From NCBI GenBank assembly GCA_016788295.1, contig JAEUSY010000025.1:62001-126000 (forward strand): a stretch of 64,000 bases of DNA. Reading direction: 5' to 3'. Below the pieces are notes generated by a model. That model saw only the letters and a program-made list of their open reading frames with translations. It was not told the origin of the DNA and made no database searches. The translations under genes were made by a program, and so were the position numbers. This DNA is from Flavobacteriales bacterium. Its GTDB lineage: Bacteria > Bacteroidota > Bacteroidia > Flavobacteriales_F > PHOS-HE28. Below, piece by piece: positions 42,166 through 53,600 of the stretch. Position 1 is the first letter of the stretch; the number at the start of each line of letters is the position of its first letter.

Positions 42166-44024
42166 CGTTCAGCCGTGGGCTCATGGACCGTCACTTCGAT
42201 CCGGTCCACAACGGCCGGCAAGGTATCGCGTAGCCAGACATACACCAGCAGCAGATCGTCAGGGCGACGTACTTCGGGGCTCTGGTACCAATAGCTCATC
42301 TCCATCCATTCCCCGGCACGTGTACCGGTGGTATCGGCATCACGGGCCATGTAGGCATAACTGTGTCCCTTGTGCTCGAAGGTGGTGACCAAGGCGACAG
42401 CAGGCCGCCGACCATCCGCAGGACGATGGATGCGGCACGAGACCTTGAACCAAACATGGTCCGCGTTGGAGATCTGCGACCAGGGGATCCTGATCGCCGG
42501 AGTGAACTCGCGCCCTTGTTGCAACAACCAGCCTGACCCGCCATCGAAGGCCAATGAGTCCGTCCGTCCGGAAACATCCAGTTCCGTGCGATCACTGTCA
42601 AAACCCATGACCACCAGAGGCCACGACTTGTAGCCCTTGAGATCGGGCGCACTGTGCCCCATGATGAGCGCACGTTCAACGGACCAGAGCTTCTCCAATC
42701 CTTCCGGCCTGGATAAGCGCCCGAAGACCGCCTTGTAGGCCGGCCAGGTCATACGCGACGTATGAATAAGGCCAAGCGTGCCTTGGTGGACCTGGAACAG
42801 GTTGAACAACGTGAGCCCGACCAGCACCGCAAGGCCAGAGGTCCGCCATGCCACGGAGCGTTGGCGCAACCAGTGCAGCACCGCACCCAAGGGAAGCGCC
42901 ATCACCGCATAGCTCTGCACCAACGCACGTTGCCCGAAACTGTCGGCATACCACCAGCACGACCAACTGGAAACGATGTACAGGTTAAGCGCGAAGAACA
43001 CGATGATGGACCAACAGAGCACCGACACATGTCGGCGCAGGAGAAAGAGCCCCATGGTGGCCACCGCCATCAGGGGTGTGTAGATGTACCAGCCCTTGCG
43101 GAAGCTGAAGAGCACCTCCCATGTGTAGGGGTGAAGGAACTCGAAGCCCTCGCCCGGGTTGTTGTAGCTCATGTAGAGGAGCTTCCCCGTGAGCCACTTC
43201 CAATAGAGCAACTGCGGTGCACCAACGACGAGCAAAACCATTGCGACCATCACCAACTGTCCCTTCCACTTCCACAGGCCCTTCAGGTGCTGCCGCCAGT
43301 TGGACGGGCTGTCCAGCCCGTAGAGCACTGGAATAAGCACACAAACGGCCTCCGATGGCCGCGCAAGGGCGAGCAGCCCCATGATGACCGCCAACGTGAA
43401 GGCATCGCTGCGACGGTGATCCTTGTGCCAACGCAAGGTGTACCAAAGCACGGCGGCATACAGCGTGAACAGGAACACGTGCGGCATTCCGGTGGAATAC
43501 AGCGCCTGGTGCACGTAGTTGGTGCCCATCACCACGAGTGCCAATACGGCGGCCACAATGCCGTCGGTAAAGAACGTCAGCAACACACGTCGCAACACCA
43601 ACAGACCGACCAACGAATAGCAGAGCATGGCCACGATGATGGCCCATTGATAGGGCGCCGAAAACCCATCGGCAGGTGCCCCAGTGAGCATGGCCACGGC
43701 ATGACCCACCAGGAAGAACGGGAACCATAGCACCGCAAGTCCCATGGGGTACTTCAACACCCAACCGCCTTCGGGCTGCTGCTGCACTTGATAGAGCGTG
43801 GCTGTGCTGTTGTACCGCTCCACGGCCTGTTGCACCCACCCGATGTCGTGTATGGCCGGATCGTGGTGGATGAAGGTGGCAGGCAGATACAGGTAATAGC
43901 CGAAGGTGTCCCAGCTCAGGATATTGATAGGCGGAGTGCGCACCAAGGCGAACGCCACAATGCACCACAACATCACCGCCGCGCCCAACGACAGGGAACC
44001 CTCGCGACGTGGCATCAAGGTCAT
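42162..44024 (-). CDS. Polytopic glycosyltransferase-like membrane protein (GT39/GT-C type)
   Basis: 620 residues with about eleven membrane helices up to residue 440 and a soluble C-terminal domain. Early loop SWDTFGYYLYLPATFIHHDP with an Asp just after the first helix is the arrangement of GT-C enzymes that use dolichyl- or undecaprenyl-linked sugars. The C-terminal domain (about 460-620) looks like a beta-sandwich. Its place upstream of kdsB hints at envelope-glycan modification. Exact specificity unknown. Confidence 0.75.
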   Translation of the reverse strand: MTLMPRREGSLSLGAAVMLWCIVAFALVRTPPINILSWDTFGYYLYLPATFIHHDPAIHDIGWVQQAVERYNSTATLYQVQQQPEGGWVLKYPMGLAVLWFPFFLVGHAVAMLTGAPADGFSAPYQWAIIVAMLCYSLVGLLVLRRVLLTFFTDGIVAAVLALVVMGTNYVHQALYSTGMPHVFLFTLYAAVLWYTLRWHKDHRRSDAFTLAVIMGLLALARPSEAVCVLIPVLYGLDSPSNWRQHLKGLWKWKGQLVMVAMVLLVVGAPQLLYWKWLTGKLLYMSYNNPGEGFEFLHPYTWEVLFSFRKGWYIYTPLMAVATMGLFLLRRHVSVLCWSIIVFFALNLYIVSSWSCWWYADSFGQRALVQSYAVMALPLGAVLHWLRQRSVAWRTSGLAVLVGLTLFNLFQVHQGTLGLIHTSRMTWPAYKAVFGRLSRPEGLEKLWSVERALIMGHSAPDLKGYKSWPLVVMGFDSDRTELDVSGRTDSLAFDGGSGWLLQQGREFTPAIRIPWSQISNADHVWFKVSCRIHRPADGRRPAVALVTTFEHKGHSYAYMARDADTTGTRAGEWMEMSYWYQSPEVRRPDDLLLVYVWLRDTLPAVVDRIEVTVHEPTAER

Positions 44025-46402
44025 AGGTTCACCGTAAGCTGCACCTGCACACTGCGCGGCGCTTCAATGGAGAGCGGACGCAGGGAGTACACTTCGTTGG
44101 TCAGGTTGTTCACGATGACCGCCACCCGCGCGACCTCCGTAAGGTCAACACCCACGCGGGCATCCACGATCAGGTCGCCGGTTGTGTGCTCCGGCATCCA
44201 CTCAGCAATGCCAGTGCTCAGGAAGTTCGCTTCATCCAGGTCCACGAACACCCGATCGATGTTGCGCACATGGCTGTTGTAGCGGAAGCTCACCCCGGCC
44301 ATCAGCCGCTTGTAGTCCGTCTGAAGGTCAGCACGGAACAGGTCCTGTACGCGGAATTTCAGGATATTATCCGTGGGGTCGTAGCTGGTATTGCGGTAGG
44401 TGGATGGCGGCGTGTTCGCTGTGACGGCCGTGGCATAGACCTGATCGGGAGTGGTGCTAACGGGAAGTGTATGGGTGTAGCCCATGAGCAGGGTCAGGTC
44501 CACCTTGCCAACGCTGCCCTTACCGACCACTTCGAACTCGTAACCCGAAACACGTGCGCCACCAGTATTCACGCTCTTGAAACCAAAACCACCCAGATTA
44601 GTGGGTGTGGGCGGGACCCACTGCCCGAAGGTGAACTCCACATAATCCTGGAAATCCTGCCTGAAAACGACCACGTCCAGGTAGCCCATGAAGTTGCCGA
44701 GCTTGAAGCCCTGCTTGATGCCAGCCTCCACATTCCAACTTTGCTCCGCACGCAGATCGGGGTTCGGGTAGATGTTCAGCACACCCAAGGCTGTGCGGAT
44801 GTAGCGCTCACCAATGGTGGGATAGCGGAATCCCTGGCCATAGCTCGCTCGCAGGTAGGTGGCCTTGTGCACCTGGTACGTGGCTCCTGCGCGGAACACA
44901 GGCTGCGCGGTGTCGGCATCGTTCACCTTGAACTGCTCGTAGCGCATACCGAGCGAAAGGGCTAGCTTGTCGAACAGCTTTTTGTCCAACTGGAGATATC
45001 CTGCCAGGTTCGAGGAGGTGTTCCGGTCGCTGCCATCGAGCCCACCGCGATAGAGCTCGGCAACCGAATTGGTGCTGCGCCCCACCACGCCGGCCGTGAT
45101 CATGGTTTGGCCCAGCAGGTCCACCTCCTGCTGCAGTTGATACTCGCCATAAAGGGTGTTGTTCGAGTTGCTCTGGTCATTGTCGTTGTCGAACACCTGC
45201 CGGTGGAAACGGCCGCGCAACGTGTGCCTGGTGCCCGATGAGGTCCGGTAGTTCACCTGGGGGTCCACATAGTATTGCGAACCCTGCGTTCGCGTCACGG
45301 TGCCGGTCTTGGGCCGATACAGGCCTTCCTCGATGTCGTTCCAAATGAACACACTGGTGGAACGGCTGCGCATGGCGTTGCCACTGATGCCGTAGGTGAG
45401 CCCCTTCACCTTGCGGTCGCGCCATCGCAGACCGGCATTAAAGCGCACACGCTGCTCGTAGCCGCCCGGCCCGGTGCGCAGCGGATCGGCGGCAACGGAA
45501 TCGGCTGGGATAGGCTCGGGACCCACAAAACCGCCATCAGCAAACGCATTACCTCCGATCACCAGGTCGAGCGGACCGAACTGCTGGCTGTGGAAGAAGT
45601 TGGCGCCACCGAACAGCGGAGCATTGTCGCCCCACCATTTGGCGGCCGTGCTGCCCGGTGTGCCGTAAACACCGCTGAACACCGTGGCCCGGGTGCGGGG
45701 CTCGGCACGCGGATAGGCCGTGCGCACATTGATGACACCGCTAAGCGCCGCACTGCCGTAAAGAACGGATGAAGCCCCCTTGATCACCTCCACCTGCTCC
45801 AGGTTCTCCAAGGGGAGAAAGGTCCAGTTCGGGCGACCAATGTCCCCACTGAGGATCGGCATGTCGTCCACGAGCACCATCACCCGGCTACCTGCGCCAT
45901 AGCTGAAGCCACTGCCCGCGCGGATCTGCGGGTCCTCATCCACCACCACCACACCCGGCACCTGGTCCAAGGCCTGGTCCATGCTCACGATGTTCTTGTT
46001 CTGCACGATCTCCGGCCGAAGCACGCTAAGGCTCTGCGTCACCTCGCCCACCCGTTGCTCGAACCGGCCTGCGCTCACCACGACCATGTCCAACTGTGTG
46101 GCCGAGGGGCTCAAGCGCACATCCAATGTGATCGAATTCGCCTGTGGAACAAAGACGTAGCGCGTGAGGGTGGTGTAGCCCACGAAGGAGAACGTGATGG
46201 TGTACTCGCCAACGGGCAGTTCCATGCTGTAGGCCCCATCCACATTGGTGGCGGTGCCTTTGCCCGGAGCATGGGTCACGTTCACACCGATCAGGGGTTC
46301 ACCGCTCAGCGAGTCGCGCACCACGCCTTTCAAAAGGGTGGTCTGTGCGGTGGAATAGAATGCTCCGGTCAGTGCAAGGAGCAGGGCCAGCAGCCTCATC
46401 AT
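44021..46402 (-). CDS. TonB-dependent receptor with N-terminal CarboxypepD-reg-like domain
   Basis: 793 residues from the ATG at 46402 (MMRLLALLLALTGAFYSTAQ signal peptide). A carboxypeptidase-regulatory-like domain (GVVRDSLSGEPLIGVNV) precedes the plug (DQALDQVPGVVVVDEDPQIRAGSGFSYGAGSRVMVLVDDMPIL, EQVEVIKGASSVLYGSAALSGVINV) and a 22-strand barrel. An iron-siderophore/vitamin or other ligand receptor; the substrate is unknown. Its stop overlaps the start of the GT-like gene by four bases, so it heads a receptor-GT-kdsB unit. Confidence 0.93.
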   Translation of the reverse strand: MMRLLALLLALTGAFYSTAQTTLLKGVVRDSLSGEPLIGVNVTHAPGKGTATNVDGAYSMELPVGEYTITFSFVGYTTLTRYVFVPQANSITLDVRLSPSATQLDMVVVSAGRFEQRVGEVTQSLSVLRPEIVQNKNIVSMDQALDQVPGVVVVDEDPQIRAGSGFSYGAGSRVMVLVDDMPILSGDIGRPNWTFLPLENLEQVEVIKGASSVLYGSAALSGVINVRTAYPRAEPRTRATVFSGVYGTPGSTAAKWWGDNAPLFGGANFFHSQQFGPLDLVIGGNAFADGGFVGPEPIPADSVAADPLRTGPGGYEQRVRFNAGLRWRDRKVKGLTYGISGNAMRSRSTSVFIWNDIEEGLYRPKTGTVTRTQGSQYYVDPQVNYRTSSGTRHTLRGRFHRQVFDNDNDQSNSNNTLYGEYQLQQEVDLLGQTMITAGVVGRSTNSVAELYRGGLDGSDRNTSSNLAGYLQLDKKLFDKLALSLGMRYEQFKVNDADTAQPVFRAGATYQVHKATYLRASYGQGFRYPTIGERYIRTALGVLNIYPNPDLRAEQSWNVEAGIKQGFKLGNFMGYLDVVVFRQDFQDYVEFTFGQWVPPTPTNLGGFGFKSVNTGGARVSGYEFEVVGKGSVGKVDLTLLMGYTHTLPVSTTPDQVYATAVTANTPPSTYRNTSYDPTDNILKFRVQDLFRADLQTDYKRLMAGVSFRYNSHVRNIDRVFVDLDEANFLSTGIAEWMPEHTTGDLIVDARVGVDLTEVARVAVIVNNLTNEVYSLRPLSIEAPRSVQVQLTVNL

Positions 46403-46496
46403 GCGGCGATTAGATTTGTGGCATTCGCACCCCGGCAACTGTTGCTGCCGCAAGCGTTGCGGGTAAATGTAGAGAAAGCACGTTCCACCGTACCGC

Positions 46497-47603
46497 ATGG
46501 ACGACCAGCAGCTCATCCACCGAATCGCGCTCTCCATGCTAAAGGGCATAGGGCCGATGAACGCGCGCAACCTGGTGGCCTATTGCGGCGGCGTGGACCC
46601 CATCTTCACCGACCGCAAGCTGAAGAACACCTTGGAGAAGGTGCCCGGCATCGGCCCGAAGCTGATCGCGAGCATCACGGACAAGAAAGTGCTGGCCCTT
46701 GCAGAAAAGGAACTGGCCTACGTGCAGAAGCACAAGCTGCGCATGCTTTTCTACCTGGATTCGGAATACCCGCGCCGCCTGAAACAGGCCGAGGATGCGC
46801 CCGTTCTATTGTTCGCTAAAGGACCGGCGGACCTTGATGCCGCGCACATGGTGGCCATTGTGGGCACACGCACCCCCTCCGAACAAGGCAAGCGGCTTTG
46901 CGTGGAGCTGGTGGAAGGGCTGAAGGAAGCAAACGCGACGATCGTCAGCGGCCTGGCCTATGGTATCGACATCGTTGCCCACCGCACCGCCTTGAAGCAG
47001 GACCTGCCCACACTGGGCTGTGTGGCGCACGGGCTGGACAAGCTCTACCCCGGTGAGCACGCGGCCACCGCAAAGGAGATGCTCGAGCAAGGTGCGCTCA
47101 TCAGTGAACTGCCCAGCGGAAGCGCCTTCGCCCCCGGCAACTTCCCGGCCCGCAACCGCATCATCGCCGGCCTTAGCGACTGCACCGTGGTGGTGGAGAG
47201 CGGGCCCAAAGGCGGTAGCCTCATCACCGCCGACATCGCCAACAGCTACGACCGCGAGGTGTTCGCCTACCCCGGCCGCCCCACCGACCCGCGGAGCGAG
47301 GGTTGCAACAAGATCATCCAGCAGAACAAGGCCATGCTGGTGACCTCTGCCAAGGATGTCATCACCTTCATGGAATGGATGCCCCGCAAAAAGCAAGCAC
47401 CCGTGCAGGCCGCACTGTTCAGCGAACTGCTTCCCGACGAGCAGGCCTTGGTGGACATCATCAAGGCCAAAGGCAAAGTGGACATCGACGAGCTCTGCTT
47501 CCAAAGCAACATGCCCCAAGGCAAGGCGGCAGGATTGCTGCTCAACCTGGAGTTCAATGGCGTGGTGCGCGCCCTGCCGGGTAAGGTGTATGCGTTGAAT
47601 TGA
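46497..47603 (+). CDS. dprA: DNA-processing protein DprA
   Basis: 368 residues. An N-terminal helix-hairpin-helix region (LSMLKGIGPMNARNLVAYCGG and VPGIGPKLI), a Rossmann-like core with AIVGTRTPSEQGKRL and VSGLAYGIDIVAHRTAL, FPARNRIIAGLSDCTVVVE and a C-terminal winged-helix domain (about 305-368). DprA loads RecA on incoming single-stranded DNA during natural transformation. No other competence gene is nearby. Divergent from the TonB receptor gene. Confidence 0.94.
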   Translation: MDDQQLIHRIALSMLKGIGPMNARNLVAYCGGVDPIFTDRKLKNTLEKVPGIGPKLIASITDKKVLALAEKELAYVQKHKLRMLFYLDSEYPRRLKQAEDAPVLLFAKGPADLDAAHMVAIVGTRTPSEQGKRLCVELVEGLKEANATIVSGLAYGIDIVAHRTALKQDLPTLGCVAHGLDKLYPGEHAATAKEMLEQGALISELPSGSAFAPGNFPARNRIIAGLSDCTVVVESGPKGGSLITADIANSYDREVFAYPGRPTDPRSEGCNKIIQQNKAMLVTSAKDVITFMEWMPRKKQAPVQAALFSELLPDEQALVDIIKAKGKVDIDELCFQSNMPQGKAAGLLLNLEFNGVVRALPGKVYALN

Positions 47604-47651
47604 GCCCTCCGCTCTTCACCGTTCAGGGCTGATAAACCACTGGCCTCATGA

Positions 47652-49094
<1,443 letters not shown>

Positions 49095-49118
49095 GCCACA
49101 CTCTGCCAATAGGAACGA

Positions 49119-49149
49119 AAGCCCCCATCGTGATGAACGGTGGGGGCTT
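49119..49149 (+). terminator. Hairpin terminator after gdhA
   Basis: Stem AAGCCCCCA/TGGGGGCTT around a 13-base loop (an inner CGT/ACG can also pair), then CTTCTTCG. The T tract is weak, but the position 25 bases after the gdhA stop fits termination. Confidence 0.7.
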
Positions 49150-49210
49150 CTTCGTGTACGGATACACCAGAACAAAGGCGACTTTCGTTACCGCATCAAT
49201 TCAACCCACC

Positions 49211-49996
49211 ATGCGCCATTTCACTGCCATCCTTTCCCTGCTCCTGCTCTTTGCCTGCGGCCGTTCCTCACCAGAGGCCCAACAATGGGCCAAGGCCGAT
49301 GTGGCCGAGAACGGCGGGCTCGAGCGCAGCGCCGCCGCGGCGCCATCTGTGGACATTGCACCACAGGACCGCAAGATCATACGCACCGGAGACCTGCGCT
49401 ATGAAGTGACCGACCTGGACATTGCCCGTGCGCATATCCTGAAACAAGTGACCGCGAACAGTGGCTACGTTGAGGGCGATGACCGCAATGACCGCGGGTC
49501 ATCCATTGACCTAACACTACGGGTCCGCATACCGGCCGACCGATTCGATGTTTTCCTGGCCGACCTGAACGGGCTGGGGGAATTGCTGGACCAACATATA
49601 AGTGCAAACGATGTGACCAGCCAATGGGTGGATGTGGAGGCAAGGCTGGCGGCGAAACGCAAGGTGGAGGAGCGCTTCCTGGCCATCGTGGGCCAGGCCA
49701 AGACCGTGGCCGAGATCCTGGAAGTGGAGCGCGAGCTGGGCAACGTACGCGCCGAGATCGAGAGCATGGAGGCCCAGATGAAAGCCCTGAGGGACCAGGT
49801 GGGCATGAGCACGCTTACCATCACATGCACGCGACCCACCGCGCACGTCTATAGCCCCCATTTCGGATCGGCGCTGCGCGATGGGTGGAACTACTTCGTG
49901 CGCTTCGTAGAGGCCATTGTCCACCTCTGGCCCTTCCTGCTACTGTTCGGCGCGATCATCATTTGGCTGAAGCGCCGGCGCGGAGCGAAAAAGTGA
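49211..49996 (+). CDS. DUF4349 lipoprotein
   Basis: 261 residues with a lipoprotein signal (MRHFTAILSLLLLFACGRSS, lipobox LLFAC). The DUF4349 region follows (about 55-250): IIRTGDLRYEVTDLDIA, a long coiled-coil-like stretch with VEARLAAKRKVEERFLAIVGQAKTVAEILEVERELGNVRAEIE, and a C-terminal helix (VHLWPFLLLFGAIIIWLK) with a basic tail. The family is membrane-associated and of unknown function. A weak GACTTTCG box lies 23 bases upstream. Confidence 0.88.
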   Translation: MRHFTAILSLLLLFACGRSSPEAQQWAKADVAENGGLERSAAAAPSVDIAPQDRKIIRTGDLRYEVTDLDIARAHILKQVTANSGYVEGDDRNDRGSSIDLTLRVRIPADRFDVFLADLNGLGELLDQHISANDVTSQWVDVEARLAAKRKVEERFLAIVGQAKTVAEILEVERELGNVRAEIESMEAQMKALRDQVGMSTLTITCTRPTAHVYSPHFGSALRDGWNYFVRFVEAIVHLWPFLLLFGAIIIWLKRRRGAKK

Positions 49997-50019
49997 AGCC
50001 ACGCACTCCTTGAAAAAGA

Positions 50020-50045
50020 GAAGCCCCGGAACGGACCGGGGCTTC
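50020..50045 (-). terminator. Bidirectional-type hairpin between DUF4349 gene and bacilliredoxin gene
   Basis: Perfect 10-bp stem GAAGCCCCGG/CCGGGGCTTC with a 6-base loop. On the minus strand it is followed by TCTTTTTC, so it should end the bacilliredoxin transcript and perhaps the convergent one too. Confidence 0.75.
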
Positions 50046-50069
50046 CTGCATTGTAACGCGACCTCTGCC

Positions 50070-50480
50070 TCAGCAGAACTCGTCGTAGGCCATCATCAGG
50101 TTATCGGCGATCATCTCGGCGCTGCGGCCCTCAATGTGGTGGCGCTCAAGGAAGTGAACCAGTTTTCCATCCTTGAACAGCGCCATGCTCGGGCTGCTGG
50201 GCGGATACGGCAGGAAATGCTTTCGGGCCTGGATAACCGCATCGGTATCCACACCGGCGAACACGGTCACCAACTTCGCGGGCCGCTTATCGGAGCGCAG
50301 GCTCATTTTCACGCCGGGACGTGCGGCACCGGCCGCACAACCACACACGCTGTTCACCACACACAGCACGGTGCCTGACTGCATCAGGGCCTTGTCCACT
50401 TGCTCGGGGGTCTTCAGGTCTTCGAACCCGACACTGGTCAGGTCGGTCTTCATGGGGGCTACAAGCTCAGGGGGATACAT
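50070..50480 (-). CDS. Bacilliredoxin (BrxA/BrxB, YphP/YqiW family)
   Basis: 136 residues with the family CGC active site (VVNSVCGCAAGAARPGV), a thioredoxin-like fold and SPSMALFKDGKLVHFLERHHIEG. These proteins remove bacillithiol from mixed disulfides or act as small disulfide isomerases. That this organism makes bacillithiol is inferred, not shown. A TAGTTTTG box lies 58 bases upstream. Confidence 0.92.
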   Translation of the reverse strand: MYPPELVAPMKTDLTSVGFEDLKTPEQVDKALMQSGTVLCVVNSVCGCAAGAARPGVKMSLRSDKRPAKLVTVFAGVDTDAVIQARKHFLPYPPSSPSMALFKDGKLVHFLERHHIEGRSAEMIADNLMMAYDEFC

Positions 50481-50538
50481 CAGTGTTTCGGGATTTGTTC
50501 CAGCGCGGTAACACTCGGCGCCGGTTGGTAAGTGGGTA

Positions 50539-50546
50539 CAAAACTA
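50539..50546 (-). promoter_or_regulatory. -7 box for the bacilliredoxin gene
   Basis: TAGTTTTG on the minus strand, an exact TAnnTTTG, 58 bases before the ATG at 50480. Confidence 0.5.
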
Positions 50547-50614
50547 CAATGACCGGCAGCCGGGCCGTTACCGACCAAACCGGCTTGGGATCCCCATAGA
50601 GCCAGTGAACCAAC

Positions 50615-50646
50615 TTGCCCGATGGCTTGTCCTTCCGATACATTGG
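50615..50646 (+). promoter_or_regulatory. -33/-7 promoter for the M36 metalloprotease
   Basis: TTG at 50615-50617, then 21 bases, then TACATTGG at 50639-50646, which is 17 bases before the ATG at 50664. Confidence 0.45.
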
Positions 50647-50663
50647 ACCTCCCAAAGCTCCCC

Positions 50664-53600
50664 ATGGCCTTACGATACTCCCTCCTGCCCCTGCTCGCGC
50701 TCGCACTTCCGTTCACCTCGAACGCCCAGGAAAAACGCGCCACCCTTCCGACCGATGTGCAGACCGAATTGATCCGTTCCGGCTTCCTGGAACAGGACCT
50801 GGCAGATCTGGTGGAAAAGGACAACTATACCACGGAACACAATGGCGTTCGGCACATATATCTCCGCCAGCGTTGGCAAGGCATTGAAGTCTGGAACGGA
50901 GATATTGCCATCCATCGCGGTCCGAACAACGCGTTATTGAAGGTGAACAACGGAGCCGCTCCGTTCATAGCCAAGCGCGTGAACACGGTCTCTCCGAAGG
51001 TGTCCGCCACACAGGCACTGGCCACTGTATGGTCACGAACGATGCCCGGCTTACCGTCCCCGCAGCTCTTGACCACGGAGAACGGTGGCAAGCGCTACCG
51101 CTATGATGGCACCAACACCAGCGGCAACGATGTGGTGGTAGAGCTTTACTACGTACATATAGGCAGCGGCCTTCGCCTTGCTTGGAACGTGAACCACTAT
51201 ACGCCGGATGGATCCCATTGGTGGAACGTACGTATCGATGCCGAGACCGGTGCCGAGCTGGAGCGGAACGACTGGGTGAGCCAGTGCGCATTCGATGTCG
51301 ACCACGATCATGCGCATGTGCCGGCCGAACGGATCGCCCCTGAAGAAGCGCCGGCCCCACTTGCACCGAACGATTACAACGTGTTCGCGTGGCCACTTGA
51401 AAGCCCGAGCCATGGTGCGCGCACACTTCAGAACGCACCTTGGACGGCCGGAGGCATCGCATCGCCATTGGGTTGGCACGATACCAATGGATCCGCCGGT
51501 GCAGAGCATACCATCACCAAAGGGAACAATGTGCAGGCGCAGGAGGATGCGGATGCCAATAACACAGGCGGATTCAGTCCGGATGGCGGTGCCACGCTCG
51601 ACTTCGACTTTCCCATCAATTTCACCCAAACGCCGGTCAACTACCAGAGCGCTGCCATCACCAACCTGTTCTACTGGAACAACCTGATGCATGACGTTTG
51701 GTACCAGTACGGCTTTAATGAGGCTTCCGGGAATTTCCAACAGAACAACTATGGACGAGGCGGTGTGGGCAACGACTTTGTATTCGCTGATGCACTTGAT
51801 GGCAGTGGAACGAACAATGCCAACTTCGGAACACCTCCTGACGGTAGCAACCCACGCATGCAGATGTTCGTGTGGACACCGGCCAACCCTGACCGTACAA
51901 GTGACCTCGATAATGGTGTGATCGCCCATGAGTATGGCCACGGGATCAGCAACAGGCTCGTTGGTGGACCGGCCAACGCCAGCTGCTTGGGCAATGCCGA
52001 ACAAATGGGCGAAGGATGGAGCGATTATTTCGGCCTGGTGATGACGATCAAGGCCGGGGACCTGGGCACTGATGGCCGTGGCATTGGCACTTACGTGCAG
52101 AACCAGGCAACGAATGGTCCCGGTATCCGCCCCGCGCGCTACAGCACCAGCTTCGGCGTGAACAATTACACCTACGCAGCAACGAACAACACGTCGCTTT
52201 CACAACCCCATGGCATCGGCTTCGTGTGGTGCACCATGCTCTGGGAAATGACCTGGGAGTTGATCGGTGTTTACGGCCTTGACCCGGACATTTACAACGG
52301 CACGGGAGGCAACAATATCGCCATGCAGCTCGTGATCGATGGCTTGAAGCTGACCCCTTGTAACCCTGGTTTTATCGATGGTCGCGATGCCATTCTACTA
52401 GCAGACCAGATCAACAACGGCGGAGCGAACCAAGCCTACATCTGGGCCGCATTCGCACGCCGTGGCTTGGGCGCAAGCGCTACTCAAGGATCGACCACGA
52501 GCAGAACGGATCAAACAGAAGCCTTTGATACACCTGTACCGAATAACGTTGGTGTGTCTGCCATCATCGCTCCAGCTACCGAGCTGTTCAGCTGCCCTGG
52601 ATTGACCACACCAGTAGTGGTGCAGATCCGCAATTCCGGTTCCCAGCCCCAGAGCAACTTCCCCGTCAGCTACATTGTGAACGGTGGTACGCCAGTAACT
52701 GAGACCTTCACAGGAACGATCGGCAGTGGCGCCTTGGCCACCTTCACCTTCAGCCAACCGGCCCAGCTCATAGGCAATGGTCCGTTCAGCATTGTCGTGG
52801 CCACTGCGTTGGCCGGAGACCAGCTCACCTCCAATGACCAGCAGACCCGCTCGGTAAGCTTGCTAGCGAGCACCACCGTGACCACCGACTACGTGCAGGA
52901 CCTGGAAAGCGGGTCGGCAACACCCAGCGGATGGGTACGGCAGAACCCGGACAACTCTATCACGTGGGGGAATACCTTGCTGACCAATGGCCCTTTGTGC
53001 GCTAGCAGCCGCGCATGGTCCATCGACTTCTACAATTACAGCGCGACAAACCAGGAGGACCGACTGATCTCACCCATCATCGACCTGAGCGCTTCAGCGG
53101 GCACTCGCTTGAAATTCCACCATGCCTATGTGATCTACTCCTCGGGTTACGAGGACCGCATGCGCGTGGACGTGAGCGCGGATTGCGGTGCAACGTGGAC
53201 GAGCGTGTTCGACCAGAGCGGAACCGTGCTGGCCACCGCCCCGGCTGCAACTTCTGCTTGGACACCTTCCAATTGTTCACAGTGGCGCCTCACTGATATT
53301 GACCTGAGCGCATATGATGGAAGCTCCATCCTCGTGCGGTTCACCGCCATCAATGGTTACGGCAATTTCCTCTACTTGGACAATGTGACGATCGAGAACA
53401 ACGGGGTGAAACTCGCTTTGGACATGCTGCTGGAAGGACCATACGTTCAAGCGACCGGTTTAATGCGCGACGACCTAAGGGTCGCGGGCCAGGTCCCCCT
53501 TCAAGAACCTTATACAGCACTGGGCTTCACGCAGGCCGGAAATGGTGGCGGGGAATCGATCAGTGCTTCCGTGCTGACCACCACCGGCAATGATGCCATT